Part shown: positions 16,580-25,409 of the stretch, piece after piece
How the letters are laid out: each line of letters opens with the position of its first letter
Numbering within the stretch: the first letter of the stretch is position 1
Source: Alicyclobacillus tolerans
GTDB lineage: Bacteria > Bacillota > Bacilli > Alicyclobacillales > Alicyclobacillaceae
NCBI RefSeq assembly: GCF_021739485.1
Contig: NZ_JAJFNK010000006.1
Coordinates: forward strand, 107,227-171,226
DNA length: 64,000 bases
Reading direction: 5' to 3'
Notes under the pieces: model-generated
What the model saw: the letters and a program-made list of their open reading frames with translations, nothing else
Told to the model about the DNA's origin: nothing
Databases searched by the model: none
Position numbers and translations under genes: made by a program

Positions 16580-16852
16580 ATGAGCGATTCATTTTTACTG
16601 TACGATGAGACGGAAGAAACGAAAACGCGTTACGTAGGGTTTGTCGGGAATCACGACCGGTACGACCTAGCGATTGTGACCACGGCTCATTTTTACGGCA
16701 AGAAACTCGTGTGTGTCATTCAGTCGGGCAGAACGGCAATTCTCGGTCGAGAAGATGCGGAAAACGTCGGCTACCTCATGGATGCGTTTAATATTTCCGA
16801 TCATGAGGACGCAGCAGAGTTTTCCGAGTTTCTGACGCAAAACCTTTACTAA
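16580..16852 (+). CDS. DUF3055 family protein
   Basis: 90 residues from the ATG at 16580, which has TTGGAG 8 nt upstream. LLYDETEETKTRYVGFVG, YDLAIVTTAHFYGKKLVCVIQSGRTAILGREDAEN and EFSEFLTQNL match the pattern of DUF3055 proteins of Bacilli, whose function is undefined. The gene follows the IDEAL-like gene and is convergent with the DUF1292-like gene, with an inverted repeat between them. Confidence 0.72.
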   Translation: MSDSFLLYDETEETKTRYVGFVGNHDRYDLAIVTTAHFYGKKLVCVIQSGRTAILGREDAENVGYLMDAFNISDHEDAAEFSEFLTQNLY

Positions 16853-16902
16853 GCGGAGGCATCCCCGGAGCTCCTTCGCCTTGTATCCCTAGGCAAACAT
16901 TC

Positions 16903-16935
16903 GGCGCACCTGAGGACCCACGTCCAAGGTGCGCC
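16903..16935. terminator. Inverted repeat between convergent genes, possible bidirectional terminator
   Basis: GGCGCACCT (16903-16911) and AGGTGCGCC (16927-16935) form a perfect 9-bp stem with a 15-nt loop. No long T-run follows in either direction, so termination is plausible from position only. Confidence 0.4.
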
Positions 16936-16940
16936 GTCGT

Positions 16941-17432
16941 TTACTCGAAGCCTTCCGTTGACTCGGATTCGAAATTGACCTTCTGAATTTCCAGCATATC
17001 CATGTGCTGCTCTGCGAAGACTTCGGACACTCTTTGGTATTCGAGGTCGTCGAGGACCTCAAGGGTGAGCTCCGGTGCCTCCCCTTCAATTCGGAACAAC
17101 ACGACGTTTGGTTTCGCTGCATCTCGCTCGTAGTACGCGCCGTAGCGAATTTTGCCTTCAACAAAATAGCTTCCGAGAACATACCGAACCGGTTCTTGCC
17201 CTTCCTCTTGAACCTGTACGAAAAAAATGTTTTCAATGGTGTCCAAAACCTGGTTCGTAAACGTTTCCCCAGGATAATCCAGGACCAGGACATCGTCCCC
17301 GTCTTGTTTGAGCAAAAACAAGAATTTCGCATTGTCTCTGGCAAACGACATCAAAAACAGGTGCGCATTTTCGTATACGAACGCGTACTGTTCCGCTTGC
17401 GGAAACTCAAGTTTTGGATTTGGCGCAGACAC
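16941..17432 (-). CDS. DUF1292-like acidic hypothetical protein
   Basis: 163 residues, strongly acidic. Two beta-rich halves are visible: FVYENAHLFLMSFARDNAKFLFLLKQ at the N-terminus, and a C-terminal half with YYERDAAKPNVVLFRIEGE followed by LEVLDDLEYQRVSEVFAEQ, which follows the DUF1292 plan (RIE..., then a D-D-x-E-Y/F-x-x-V-x-x-x-F end). The start is GTG at 17432 with GAGGAGG 10 nt upstream. A second DUF1292 protein is encoded at 18499. Molecular role unknown. Confidence 0.65.
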   Translation of the reverse strand: MSAPNPKLEFPQAEQYAFVYENAHLFLMSFARDNAKFLFLLKQDGDDVLVLDYPGETFTNQVLDTIENIFFVQVQEEGQEPVRYVLGSYFVEGKIRYGAYYERDAAKPNVVLFRIEGEAPELTLEVLDDLEYQRVSEVFAEQHMDMLEIQKVNFESESTEGFE

Positions 17433-17494
17433 AGCCCGCGCACCTCCTCATAGAAAGGCGGCAAGAAATTCATCTCGCCGCCCCCCGTTTCGCT

Positions 17495-17626
17495 TTAGCT
17501 TTCCCAATCCTCAACTTCTTTGGCCAGTGCCCGGTCAAAGTTTTCCTTTGTTTCGGATGCACACACCCTGAGCATGAGAAGCGTAAAAATAGCTGCAACA
17601 GCCATACCTATGAGTCCATTCGTCAA
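17495..17626 (-). CDS. Small single-pass membrane protein (43 residues)
   Basis: A frame starting with TTG at 17626, 9 nt after AAAGGGGG, encodes 43 residues: a Gly/Ala-rich membrane helix (LIGMAVAAIFTLLMLRV) and a short charged tail ending ALAKEVEDWES. It is followed 62 nt later by the DUF1292-like gene on the same strand. The strong ribosome site and typical helix-plus-charged-tail layout make it a good candidate gene; I know no family for it. Confidence 0.6.
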   Translation of the reverse strand: MTNGLIGMAVAAIFTLLMLRVCASETKENFDRALAKEVEDWES

Positions 17627-17782
17627 GGCTATGTACCCCCTTTCGCGAAATAGACTACATCACTAGCTTAAAAATCATTCACCTATTGGTCAATAGTACG
17701 TGTGGTGCATTTCTTTGAGCAATTCCCTAATTCACAGTATAATATAAGCGACTGAGATTTTGTATGAAAGGGGATTTGCGCG

Positions 17783-17977
17783 GTGAAAAACCTCCGTTAC
17801 TTTCTATTCGCGGCGTTGTTCGCGTTTGTCATCATCGGTTTAATCACCAGGTCTTACGCTCTTCTGGCCGCTTTTATCGTCGTAGCCATTGTACTTGGCG
17901 TCATTGCAGACAAGTTGGAGAGTGCACCGACTGAACCCTTCAAACAGAATAACCAATTGCACCACCGACATCACTAG
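17783..17977 (+). CDS. Small two-helix membrane protein
   Basis: 64 residues with two hydrophobic segments (about 5-22, FLFAALFAFVIIGLI, and 28-44, LAAFIVVAIVLGVIA) and a hydrophilic tail ending in His (LHHRHH). GTG start at 17783 with GAAAGGGGA upstream. It is followed 36 nt later by the YmcA-like gene. Unrecognised. Confidence 0.65.
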   Translation: MKNLRYFLFAALFAFVIIGLITRSYALLAAFIVVAIVLGVIADKLESAPTEPFKQNNQLHHRHH

Positions 17978-18013
17978 AGTACAGCAAACGGCAAACCAAC
18001 GCAGGAGGACATC

Positions 18014-18382
18014 ATGGTCGATCGCAATGAACTTTGGGTTGAGGCAGAAGAACTCGCGGACCTGTTAATTCAATCTCCCGAACTGGTGTCATTTCGGGAA
18101 GCAGAACGCAAGATGAAGGAAAACGAATCCGCTCTACAGATGATTCAGGAGTTAAGGGAACTTCAAGAACAAATCGGCGAGTTTCAAAGTCGCAACGTCC
18201 CCAGACCGTATTACCAGCATTTAGAACAGAAGTCTGAATTACTGCTTGAGAAATTGGACAATATAGAGGAAGTGCGGAATTTTCAGGAGTCCCAGCAAGC
18301 GGTTAACCAGCTATTGAAAGACGTAACCGATCGATTGTCTCACGCGGTAATGACGCGGTTGAGCACACCGGACGAACCGTGA
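18014..18382 (+). CDS. ymcA: YlbF/YmcA family protein (RicA-like)
   Basis: 122 residues, all alpha-helical. The helix starting EAERKMKENESALQMIQELRELQ and the end EVRNFQESQQAVNQLLKDV correspond better to YmcA (RicA) than to YlbF or YheA. In B. subtilis YmcA, YlbF and YaaT form a complex that acts with RNase Y on mRNA maturation and affects competence, biofilm and sporulation. Cysteine ligands of the B. subtilis complex are not present in this chain. The ATG at 18014 has GCAGGAGG upstream. The choice between paralogues is by pattern recall, not alignment. Confidence 0.75.
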   Translation: MVDRNELWVEAEELADLLIQSPELVSFREAERKMKENESALQMIQELRELQEQIGEFQSRNVPRPYYQHLEQKSELLLEKLDNIEEVRNFQESQQAVNQLLKDVTDRLSHAVMTRLSTPDEP

Positions 18383-18498
18383 GGCGACGATTGCGACAGC
18401 GCCGGTGGCCTGTTCCCCAAAGGCGTTTGACGCCGCTAAGTTCCACATGGTATGCTTGACCAGTTAGTTTCCCCGGTACGGGAGAGAGAAGGGTTTCC

Positions 18499-18807
18499 GT
18501 GGCAGACCAGCACAATCACGACCATGATCACGAGCATGAACTCGAAGATGACCTGATTGTACTCGAAGATGAAGATGGCAAGGAACACAACTTTGTCCTC
18601 GGCGAAGTCATTAATGTAGAAGGCCAAGACTATGCAATTTTGCTGCCAGTCGACGATGAACTGGAAGAAGGCGTGATTTTCCGCATTGACGGTGAGGAAG
18701 GAGACCAAATGATCCTTGCCGAAATCGAAGAGGACGCCGAATGGGAAAAAGTCGTCAATGCGTACAACGAGCAAATGGACGAATTTGACGACGAAGAAGA
18801 TGACTAA
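18499..18807 (+). CDS. yrzB: DUF1292 protein (YrzB-like)
   Basis: 102 residues, extremely acidic. It opens with a His/Asp-rich stretch (HNHDHDHEHELEDD), then ends strands IVLEDEDGKEHNFVLGEVINVEGQDYAILLP, and continues IFRIDGEEGDQMILAEIEEDAEWEKVV, the complete DUF1292 plan. GTG start at 18499 behind GAGAAGGG. In B. subtilis yrzB lies with ruvX-like yrrK and yrzL; that context is absent here. The His-rich N-terminus could bind metal; this is inference. Function of the family is unknown. Confidence 0.82.
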   Translation: MADQHNHDHDHEHELEDDLIVLEDEDGKEHNFVLGEVINVEGQDYAILLPVDDELEEGVIFRIDGEEGDQMILAEIEEDAEWEKVVNAYNEQMDEFDDEEDD

Positions 18808-18824
18808 TCCAGTTGGTCCAGACA

Positions 18825-18850
18825 AACCAGCGGTTGCCCGCTGGTTTTTT
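18825..18850 (+). terminator. Rho-independent terminator after the DUF1292 gene
   Basis: AACCAGCGG (18825-18833) and CCGCTGGTT (18838-18846) form a 9-bp stem with loop TTGC, followed by TTTT. It ends the plus-strand cluster and abuts the stop codon of the convergent helicase gene. Confidence 0.85.
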
Positions 18851-21800
18851 CATGTCTGGCTTTGGTCTAAGTTGTCACTGCCGTGCTGAACTCGGACGTA
18901 GTTTACCCCTTCGAGGCGCACTCGACCCGCCTTTTGCAACGAAGTAAATACGCCCGATAGGATGTCCCGCATCTCCTGAGTCACCCGCAAAAAGCCGAGC
19001 GCACGGCCGGTGTCGGCGATAAGACTTTCTTCCGTGTAGCCATAAGCACGGTCGATGAGCGCCATCATGACCGCTGCAATCTCGCGGTCTGCAATGTACT
19101 TCATCTGTTTCTCCGATGCAGGCACATCAGCCCGCGAACGCAAAGGGTTCCCTGCTTGCTGGGGATCTTCCAGAAACTCCCCGTCCACCTTCACAATCCG
19201 TTGCCGCACCGCATATCGCACAGCTTTGTCGTACGTCGATCGGATGCGGTTTCCGACTCGCTTGATACCGCAGGCATCCACGATTCGACGCACGACTACG
19301 TCCACGTGCACGGGACCCTCGACCGCAACCACCTTCGCAATCCAGGCCGCCCACTGACCGACTTCCACCTCATACAGTTCGCCGCCAAGTGCCGGAATGT
19401 GAATTACCGCCGCTGCGTATGGCTGAGTGACTGCGCCGGATGAACCTTCAGGTGCCTGCACATCCACCTTGGCTGTCGGTGTATCTTCGGCATCCTTCAC
19501 AGGCTGAATCTCTTTGGTGTGACGGCGCTTTAGACGCTCTTCCTCATCCAAACCGGCCCGCTTCGAGGACTCCTTGGCTTCGTCGATGGCGGCGACCAGC
19601 TTTTCGAGTGCCTTCTTACGATCCCGAAACCAGTCCGTGCTCCAGATGCGATGCAGCGTCCAGCCGAGTCCCTCCAGCACCTGCTGGCGCAGCCGGTCGC
19701 GGTCGCGCGCGCTGCGCGAGCTGTGGTACGTCGCGCCGTCGCACTCAATCCCGAGGAGGTAGCGTCCTGAAGCATCGGGATCGACCACTGCAAGGTCGAT
19801 GAAGAAACCGGCCGACCCGACTTGCACATCGACCTGGTAGCCAAGGCGGACAAGTTCGTCGCGTACCGCCTCTTCAAACGGCGAGTCCATCTCCCGCCCC
19901 GTGCTGTGCGGCATGTCGAGAACGCCGGTCTCGCAGTACCGCAGGAACTCCTTGAACACGCGCGTGCCTTCGCCCTTTGTGCGGTGCAAGTCGATATCGT
20001 CCGAGCGCAGGTTCGTGAACACCTCGCAGCGGACGCGGGCGCGCGTGATGAGGACGTTCAGCCTCCGCTCCCCGCCGGCCTTCCCGAGCGGTCCAAAGCT
20101 CATCGTCAAGTACCCATCCTTGTCGCGGCCGTAGCCGACGCTGATGAAGATGATGTCGCGCTCGTCGCCCTGTACCGTTTCGAGGTTTTTCACAAAGAAC
20201 TTCTCGCCTGACGCCGCAAAAAACGACTCACAGGACGGGTCTGCTTGGCGCAGCCGGTCGACCTCGTCTTCGATCGCGTCCGCCTGCGAGCTGCTGAACG
20301 CCACCACGCCGAGAGTCTCATCCGTCTCCCCGTCCACGTAAGCCTGGGCGTGACGCATCACCGCTTCCGCGACCGCTCGTGCCTCAAGGCGGTTGGTGCG
20401 GGATTTGCCGCGGTCGTACGCGGTATCGTCGAGCCGGTGCAGCACGAGCCCCTTGGCGGTCGATTGGCGGTCTGGGCTCGGGAACACGACGAGCCGTCCA
20501 TCGTAGAACTCTGCGTTTGACAGCGCGACGAGAGACTCGTGCCGACTCCGGTAATGCCACCGCAGCATTCGCTCCGGCATACCCTGGCTTACACAGAGCC
20601 CCAGGATGCTTTCCATATCGCTGGTGTGAATCTCCGCGTCCTCGGCATCCTCGTCGTCCACCGCCGCGTCGAAAAAGTTGGTCGGCGGCAGCTGCTTGCT
20701 GTCTCCGACGACCACCAACTGGCGCCCGCGCACAATCGCGCCAAACGCATCGACCGGCTGCACCTGGCTCGCTTCGTCGAACACGACGAAGTCGAAGTGC
20801 AGGCTCCCCGGTGGAAAAAACGTCGCGATCGACATCGGGCTGGCCATGAACACCGGCTTCAGCCCCTGCACAGCGTGGCCCGCGCTCTCCAAAAGCTTGC
20901 GGATGGGCATGTGCCGCGCCTTCTTCTGCATTTCGCGGCGAAGGATCCCGAGCTCGCCGCCGTTGCCTTCCCGGGGTGGGATCCGTTGAAGGTGTGACGC
21001 AGCCGCCAGTTTCTGCGTGGCCTTGGTCATCTGAGCATCGAGCGCGCGGAACCGCTCCACCGTGCTCCACTGTGCACTGCCGGCGAATTCCGCAAGGTTT
21101 GGGTGATGCTTGAATACCAATCGCAGCAGTGCTTCGTACCAGCGGTAGGTCACAGCATCTGTGAGGCTGTTTCCAGCGTGCGTCCACTGTGCAGCCACGC
21201 GTACTACGGAGCCGAGCCCTTCCTTTTCGCACCGGGCGGTCAACAAGTTCCACCGCACGATCCCGGACAGCGCCCCCAACTCGCCCTGCCACTGGCGCAG
21301 GAGCTCGCCGTCTTTCGCGACGTTGTCTGTCAATGTCCCAGTCGCTGCAGCATCACGGCCATTGTCCGTCCGCTCGTAATGAAGCTTCGCGACCAGCGCC
21401 TGCACACAAGCGCGTGCCTGCTGCACCGCCGGCTCCAGCGATGCCAGGAATTCGCTCGCAACGGCGGCAATATCTGAACGTGCGAGCAAGTCGAGCGTCC
21501 AATTCGGCAGTTCCTCTCGCACGCGGAGCTGGTGGAGATTGACCATCCACTCGAGGAGGTCTGCGCAGGTTTGCCAGTCCGTGTCTGTTTTGCGCCACTG
21601 GCTTCCCAGCAGCTTCATCAGAGTCCCTTCGTGTTGCAGCACGCGTGCCAGCGTCTCCTGCGCATCCATGACGTCGCTCAGCCACCCAATCATTTCCTGC
21701 GCCGATTGCTTCTGCGGTATGCGCAGACACGCCATCGCTTGCGCCCGAGCGCTGCGGTACTCACCCGACATCCGGCCCAACAGGGACTGGTGCGCGACGA

Positions 21801-23838
21801 TTTGCGCCCGCACGGTCGTGAGGTCCTTCGTCCACGTGTCGGCCATCAGAACCGCATCGTACTTCACCTTGAACTCGCGTACGGTGCGCATCGCTTTGAG
21901 AACGTCCCACCAAGTGTTGAATTCCGTCCACGCGTCATTGCGAACATCGACACCCGTCGCTTCTGGTGCAGTCGACAGCAAGCGCAGCACTTGGACCGCT
22001 GTATCCATTTCAGCCCACGAGTCTTGCACCGGGATCGATAGAGAGGACCTTGCATCCTCCCACTTCACACCCAGGTCCGCCACCGCGCCCACGGCCTGCG
22101 CCAAGGCACGGACGAGAGCCTCGTGCTCGGCCCCAGTCGGAGTCTCGGTCAAAGCGCAGCCCCAGAACAGATGCTGTGCAGGCACGCCCATCTCTTTGAC
22201 AAACGCCTGAAGGTCGCAAAGCAGGTCGCGATGCAAAACGAACGCCTCTCGGCTCCAAGCGGTATCCACTTCAAACACCGGCCAGTTCTCAGCATCCATG
22301 CGCTCCTGCCACTGCACGATCGCGCCCATCGCGGTATAAGGCGTCACACCAGAACTGCCCATCGGCTGGTGCAGCACGTCGATATACTCGTTTAGTTTAC
22401 GGCGCTGCATCTTGTACTCAAGCTCGTTCGTCTCGTTCGTGGCCGCTGCACCCCGCAACTGCCAGGTGCGGTCAAGGTCGGTCAGCAGTTGGCGCTTGTT
22501 CGTCTTGTTGCTGTGCAGTTCCAGACACGCTGGGCCGAGACCCACTTTTTCAAGGCGGCTTTTCACCACTTCAAGCGCCGCCATCTTCTCGGCCACAAAG
22601 AGCACGTTTTTACCGTCAAGGACAGCCCTTGCGATCGCGTTCGCTATCGTCTGCGACTTCCCCGTTCCTGGCGGCCCCTGGATGACCAAGTTGCGCCCGC
22701 GCGCCACGTCCACGACCGCAGTCAACTGAGAACTGTCCGCGTCCATGACCGTCTGCATGTCCGCGAACGGCAGTACGTCGTCGAGCCGCGCGTAGTCGTC
22801 GAGCTCAGACGGCTCCTCCCGAAACCCCTCTACGAGAAGAGACGCGAGGATGTCGTGGTCAAGCGGGTTAGCCTCGTCCGGCCACAGGCTCGCCTCGAGG
22901 TCGCGGAACATCAAATACTTGCCAAACGAGAAAAAGCCGATGAGAAGCCTATCGGCGTGTACTGTCCAGCGTTTCTGCTTGGCCACACAGCGGGAAACGG
23001 CTTCGGCGTAGGCGGACAGGCTGTTCTCGTCCGCATCCTCCGTCTCGAACTCTGGCAGCTCAAGCCCGCAGTCAGTCTTCAACTTGTATTGAAGCGAGAG
23101 GTTTGCGACCACCTCTTCGTCCGAGTACTTTACTGTGAATCGATCCCGCGTCGTATCGCGTTCCAGCGTCACCGGCACCAGCACAAGCGGTGCCAGGAGC
23201 GGCTTATCGCTCGTCTGCGACTCATACCATTCGAGAAAGCCCATCGCCAGAAACAGTGTGTTCGCGCCCTGCTCTTCAATGTAGGTTCGAGCCGTACGAA
23301 AGGTCTGGAGCAACCGACTCTTCAGTTGGTCCGGGGTGTAAGGAGCGGACAGAGTGGGCTTGCCGTCCCCGTTCGCTGTGCCTGGGGTGCCTGGGGTGCG
23401 TTCTGCAGGCGCGCTCTCCGGCGACGAGGCCCTCTCACCGTCTGATTCATGGTTGACACCGTCTTCTCCATCGCCATCCCCATCCTCGCCAGTGGTCTCT
23501 TTTTCCACCACCGCGGCAAAGAAGCCAAGGCTAGTATGTTGCCGAACTAAGTGGTCATAGACCACATCGACGGACTGGTCCTCTAGGTTCACACCCTTGC
23601 CCTTTTGCAGTCGAAAGTTGAGCATGTTGTTGCGCAGGGTCAGGTCCAGCAGGTCTCGCCGGGCCTCTTGCAGCTTTTGCTCCAGGGCGGTGCGACGGAC
23701 GGATTCGGCTTTTTGTGAACTACCCTGGCCCCCTAAATCTACGCTGTAAATCGCCGCTTGCGGGGCCATGGCTGTTCTGTCCGCTTCGTCACGGACAGAT
23801 TCACTTCGAACGGAACTCATCTCACCTAACGCCCCCAT
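18850..23838 (-). CDS. DUF4011 / SF1 helicase / Vsr-like endonuclease / DUF3320 protein, probable defence gene
   Basis: A single 1662-residue protein. Domain order: N-terminal DUF4011-like region (about 50-370, with LLDLTLRNNMLNF and LLAPLVLVPVTLER) interrupted by an acidic, Pro-rich insert (about 115-160); Walker A VIQGPPGTGKSQT near 386; a long helical insertion (about 450-960); Walker B VVFDEASQVQPVDAF near 1017; helicase motifs MLRWHYRSRHESLVALSN near 1096, GDERDIIFISVGYG near 1226 and NVLITRAR near 1262; a Vsr/DUF559-like nuclease (1345-1405) with FFIDLAVV, GIECDG and WTLHRIWSTDWF; and a DUF3320-like winged region (about 1495-1555, VHVDVVVRRIVDACG). Such architectures are known from bacterial defence islands. 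The coding sequence looks more GC-rich than its neighbours and stands alone beside a tRNA-Thr gene, which suggests transfer. Confidence 0.85.
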   Translation of the reverse strand: MGALGEMSSVRSESVRDEADRTAMAPQAAIYSVDLGGQGSSQKAESVRRTALEQKLQEARRDLLDLTLRNNMLNFRLQKGKGVNLEDQSVDVVYDHLVRQHTSLGFFAAVVEKETTGEDGDGDGEDGVNHESDGERASSPESAPAERTPGTPGTANGDGKPTLSAPYTPDQLKSRLLQTFRTARTYIEEQGANTLFLAMGFLEWYESQTSDKPLLAPLVLVPVTLERDTTRDRFTVKYSDEEVVANLSLQYKLKTDCGLELPEFETEDADENSLSAYAEAVSRCVAKQKRWTVHADRLLIGFFSFGKYLMFRDLEASLWPDEANPLDHDILASLLVEGFREEPSELDDYARLDDVLPFADMQTVMDADSSQLTAVVDVARGRNLVIQGPPGTGKSQTIANAIARAVLDGKNVLFVAEKMAALEVVKSRLEKVGLGPACLELHSNKTNKRQLLTDLDRTWQLRGAAATNETNELEYKMQRRKLNEYIDVLHQPMGSSGVTPYTAMGAIVQWQERMDAENWPVFEVDTAWSREAFVLHRDLLCDLQAFVKEMGVPAQHLFWGCALTETPTGAEHEALVRALAQAVGAVADLGVKWEDARSSLSIPVQDSWAEMDTAVQVLRLLSTAPEATGVDVRNDAWTEFNTWWDVLKAMRTVREFKVKYDAVLMADTWTKDLTTVRAQIVAHQSLLGRMSGEYRSARAQAMACLRIPQKQSAQEMIGWLSDVMDAQETLARVLQHEGTLMKLLGSQWRKTDTDWQTCADLLEWMVNLHQLRVREELPNWTLDLLARSDIAAVASEFLASLEPAVQQARACVQALVAKLHYERTDNGRDAAATGTLTDNVAKDGELLRQWQGELGALSGIVRWNLLTARCEKEGLGSVVRVAAQWTHAGNSLTDAVTYRWYEALLRLVFKHHPNLAEFAGSAQWSTVERFRALDAQMTKATQKLAAASHLQRIPPREGNGGELGILRREMQKKARHMPIRKLLESAGHAVQGLKPVFMASPMSIATFFPPGSLHFDFVVFDEASQVQPVDAFGAIVRGRQLVVVGDSKQLPPTNFFDAAVDDEDAEDAEIHTSDMESILGLCVSQGMPERMLRWHYRSRHESLVALSNAEFYDGRLVVFPSPDRQSTAKGLVLHRLDDTAYDRGKSRTNRLEARAVAEAVMRHAQAYVDGETDETLGVVAFSSSQADAIEDEVDRLRQADPSCESFFAASGEKFFVKNLETVQGDERDIIFISVGYGRDKDGYLTMSFGPLGKAGGERRLNVLITRARVRCEVFTNLRSDDIDLHRTKGEGTRVFKEFLRYCETGVLDMPHSTGREMDSPFEEAVRDELVRLGYQVDVQVGSAGFFIDLAVVDPDASGRYLLGIECDGATYHSSRSARDRDRLRQQVLEGLGWTLHRIWSTDWFRDRKKALEKLVAAIDEAKESSKRAGLDEEERLKRRHTKEIQPVKDAEDTPTAKVDVQAPEGSSGAVTQPYAAAVIHIPALGGELYEVEVGQWAAWIAKVVAVEGPVHVDVVVRRIVDACGIKRVGNRIRSTYDKAVRYAVRQRIVKVDGEFLEDPQQAGNPLRSRADVPASEKQMKYIADREIAAVMMALIDRAYGYTEESLIADTGRALGFLRVTQEMRDILSGVFTSLQKAGRVRLEGVNYVRVQHGSDNLDQSQT

Positions 23839-24110
23839 CCATCTCGTCTCTCCTCAGTATACGTTCGGTCATTGACAAGGTATAACTGATTGCGCCAAAT
23901 TCCGACACCGTTTCTTCCTACGCTACCATGAGATTCAGAGAATGGGCAAGAAGGCGCCGCGTTCCCTCCTTGAGCAACTGGGCTCCGCTTGAAACTCGTA
24001 TTGGCATCCCGAAGCACAGGACAACAACGTGCACAGCACGCACACAACGACAATGGCGCAGTTTCGTTGGATGAGACCACCCTCTGAAACCTGCGCCATT
24101 TTGCGTTTTA
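23839..24110. other. Intergenic region upstream of the large helicase gene
   Basis: About 270 bases between the helicase start and tRNA-Thr. GAGGAG lies 11 nt before the helicase ATG. Open frames here are short and overlap the tRNA. Nothing else is recognisable. Confidence 0.4.
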
Positions 24111-24185
24111 TGGAGCCACCTCCCGGATTCGAACCGGGGACCTGCTCATTACGAGTGAGCCGCTCTACCCCTGAGCCAAGGTGGC
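24111..24185 (-). tRNA. tRNA-Thr(CGT)
   Basis: 75-nt cloverleaf on the minus strand: acceptor GCCACCT pairs with AGGTGGC, D-arm GGCTCAGGGGTAGAGC, anticodon stem GCTCA/TGAGC with loop CTCGTAA (anticodon CGT), T-arm CCCGGTTCGAATCCGGG, and an encoded CCA end after discriminator T. Confidence 0.95.
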
Positions 24186-24277
24186 GCGTTGGCAACGCTT
24201 TTTAATATATTTGAAGCCCTGTTTAAAGTCAAGACCAACGAACCTTTCAAATCTCCGGTAGTGTCCACGTCCACCCT

Positions 24278-24321
24278 CGCCTCGGAGGTTTACCGCGTTC
24301 GCGTTTCTACGAGCCGAGGCG
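24278..24321. repeat. 8-bp perfect inverted repeat
   Basis: CGCCTCGG (24278-24285) and CCGAGGCG (24314-24321) flank a 28-nt loop in the gap between the VTT-domain gene and tRNA-Thr. On the minus strand it lies between the VTT stop and the tRNA 5' side. No T-run follows; role unknown. Confidence 0.4.
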
Positions 24322-24356
24322 TCAGTCGACGTGTTAAACGGGCTTGATCCGGAGTT

Positions 24357-25004
24357 TCACTGCTCAGTTCGCTTCTTGTTGAGGTTGTGAGTGAGGTAGT
24401 AAGATGTCGCCCAAAATGCAGCAATGAAAATACCCCCGATAAACAACCACACCGTATACCGGCTGAAAATTCCCAAAAACACCAGAGCTGCGCCCAAGTA
24501 ATAGGGAATAATGGAAATCGCCGCTGTCCACGTATAATCCCAAATTCGTACGGAGCGAATCACCCCAGCAACGTAGTTGACGACTGAAGCCGGCAACGGC
24601 AGCAGACGAGCCATTAAAAGCCCTAAAGCTCCTTTTGAACTCACCCATTGGTCAATCTGGTCAAATCGTTCTTTGGATACAAACCTCATCAGAAGGGGCC
24701 TGCCAAAACGGCGGGCAATGGCAAAAATAGCCCATGCTCCAATTAAGGAGCCTGACCACCCAAAAAATATCCCCCACCAGACGCCGTATACTTTCATATT
24801 CATAATCAAAAGAAACTCAGACGGAACCGGGACAATGCAGAGCAAGGCCATCACGATAATCGAAGCAGCGATACCCAGGATGCCCCAGGAAAGAATCACG
24901 TGTGTCAGCGTGTGGCGCCGGTCGAGGTAAAAGAACAAGGCGACCAGAACCATACCGAGCAAAAAAATCGACGCAGTCCACACCGCACTCGCTCTAGGAC
25001 TCAA
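24357..25004 (-). CDS. VTT-domain (TVP38/TMEM64, DedA-like) membrane protein
   Basis: 215 residues with about six hydrophobic segments. The central GIFFGWSGSLIGAWAIFAIARRFGRPLL and ARLLPLPASVVNYVAGVIRS segments match the VTT (SNARE-associated) signature, including the Arg-Phe/Leu-x-P element of the re-entrant loop. The start is uncertain: TTG at 25004 has no clear ribosome site, and a GTG some 8 codons further in is equally possible. Family members are linked to membrane phospholipid handling and homeostasis; the substrate here is unknown. Confidence 0.8.
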   Translation of the reverse strand: MSPRASAVWTASIFLLGMVLVALFFYLDRRHTLTHVILSWGILGIAASIIVMALLCIVPVPSEFLLIMNMKVYGVWWGIFFGWSGSLIGAWAIFAIARRFGRPLLMRFVSKERFDQIDQWVSSKGALGLLMARLLPLPASVVNYVAGVIRSVRIWDYTWTAAISIIPYYLGAALVFLGIFSRYTVWLFIGGIFIAAFWATSYYLTHNLNKKRTEQ

Positions 25005-25230
25005 TCGCTTGGTGAGACCTTGGGGCGACTTCAGGTTGGCTTTAATTTCGATCCTTCCTTTCCCCGGAATTGCAGAGGTTACAGCCTGTGCCCAACCTGT
25101 GCGGTACCCACATTCACACTTTGTACAGCACGCCTGCCAAGAGTCTTCTTACCATACTAAAGAAGAATTAGCTTCGATTCACCTTTGCGATTTGACATCG
25201 CTGAAAAATTGGCAAAATGAAGTCCCAGGC

Positions 25231-25293
25231 CATGCGTGGCTTATGCCATGCGTGGGTCATTCACGGTGTGGCTCAGCAAGGTGTGGCTCATGG
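25231..25293 (+). repeat. Four imperfect tandem repeats of about 16 bp
   Basis: Units begin near 25231, 25247, 25264 and 25280 and share the core G(C/T)GTGG(C/G)T(C/T)A with flanking CATG or GG. They lie directly beside a terminator. No coding frame explains them. Confidence 0.5.
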
Positions 25294-25338
25294 TAAAAAA
25301 AATTCACTCCTTCCCAGAGTGACGCGGGAAAAGTGAAT
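25294..25338 (-). terminator. Rho-independent terminator after tRNA-Met
   Basis: ATTCAC (from 25302) pairs with GTGAAT (ending 25338) and TTCCC pairs with GGGAA inside. On the minus strand this long hairpin is followed by eight T (complement of 25295-25302). It lies 72 nt beyond the 3' end of the tRNA-Met gene at 25410. Confidence 0.8.
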
Positions 25339-25409
25339 ATTAAGCGACCAGCTCACGTAGAGACAAGCCTTGCGCGTTTCGTACGTAATCCCTGCGACGC
25401 ATTTCTCAT

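Noticed and set aside
20384..21292. 302-residue minus-strand ORF overlapping the large helicase gene
   Set aside because: Alternate-frame shadow in GC-rich coding sequence: Arg/Gly/Ala-rich, no motifs, no ribosome site.
22489..23445. 318-residue plus-strand ORF antisense to the helicase gene
   Set aside because: Lies wholly antisense to recognisable helicase motifs and has no protein-family features.
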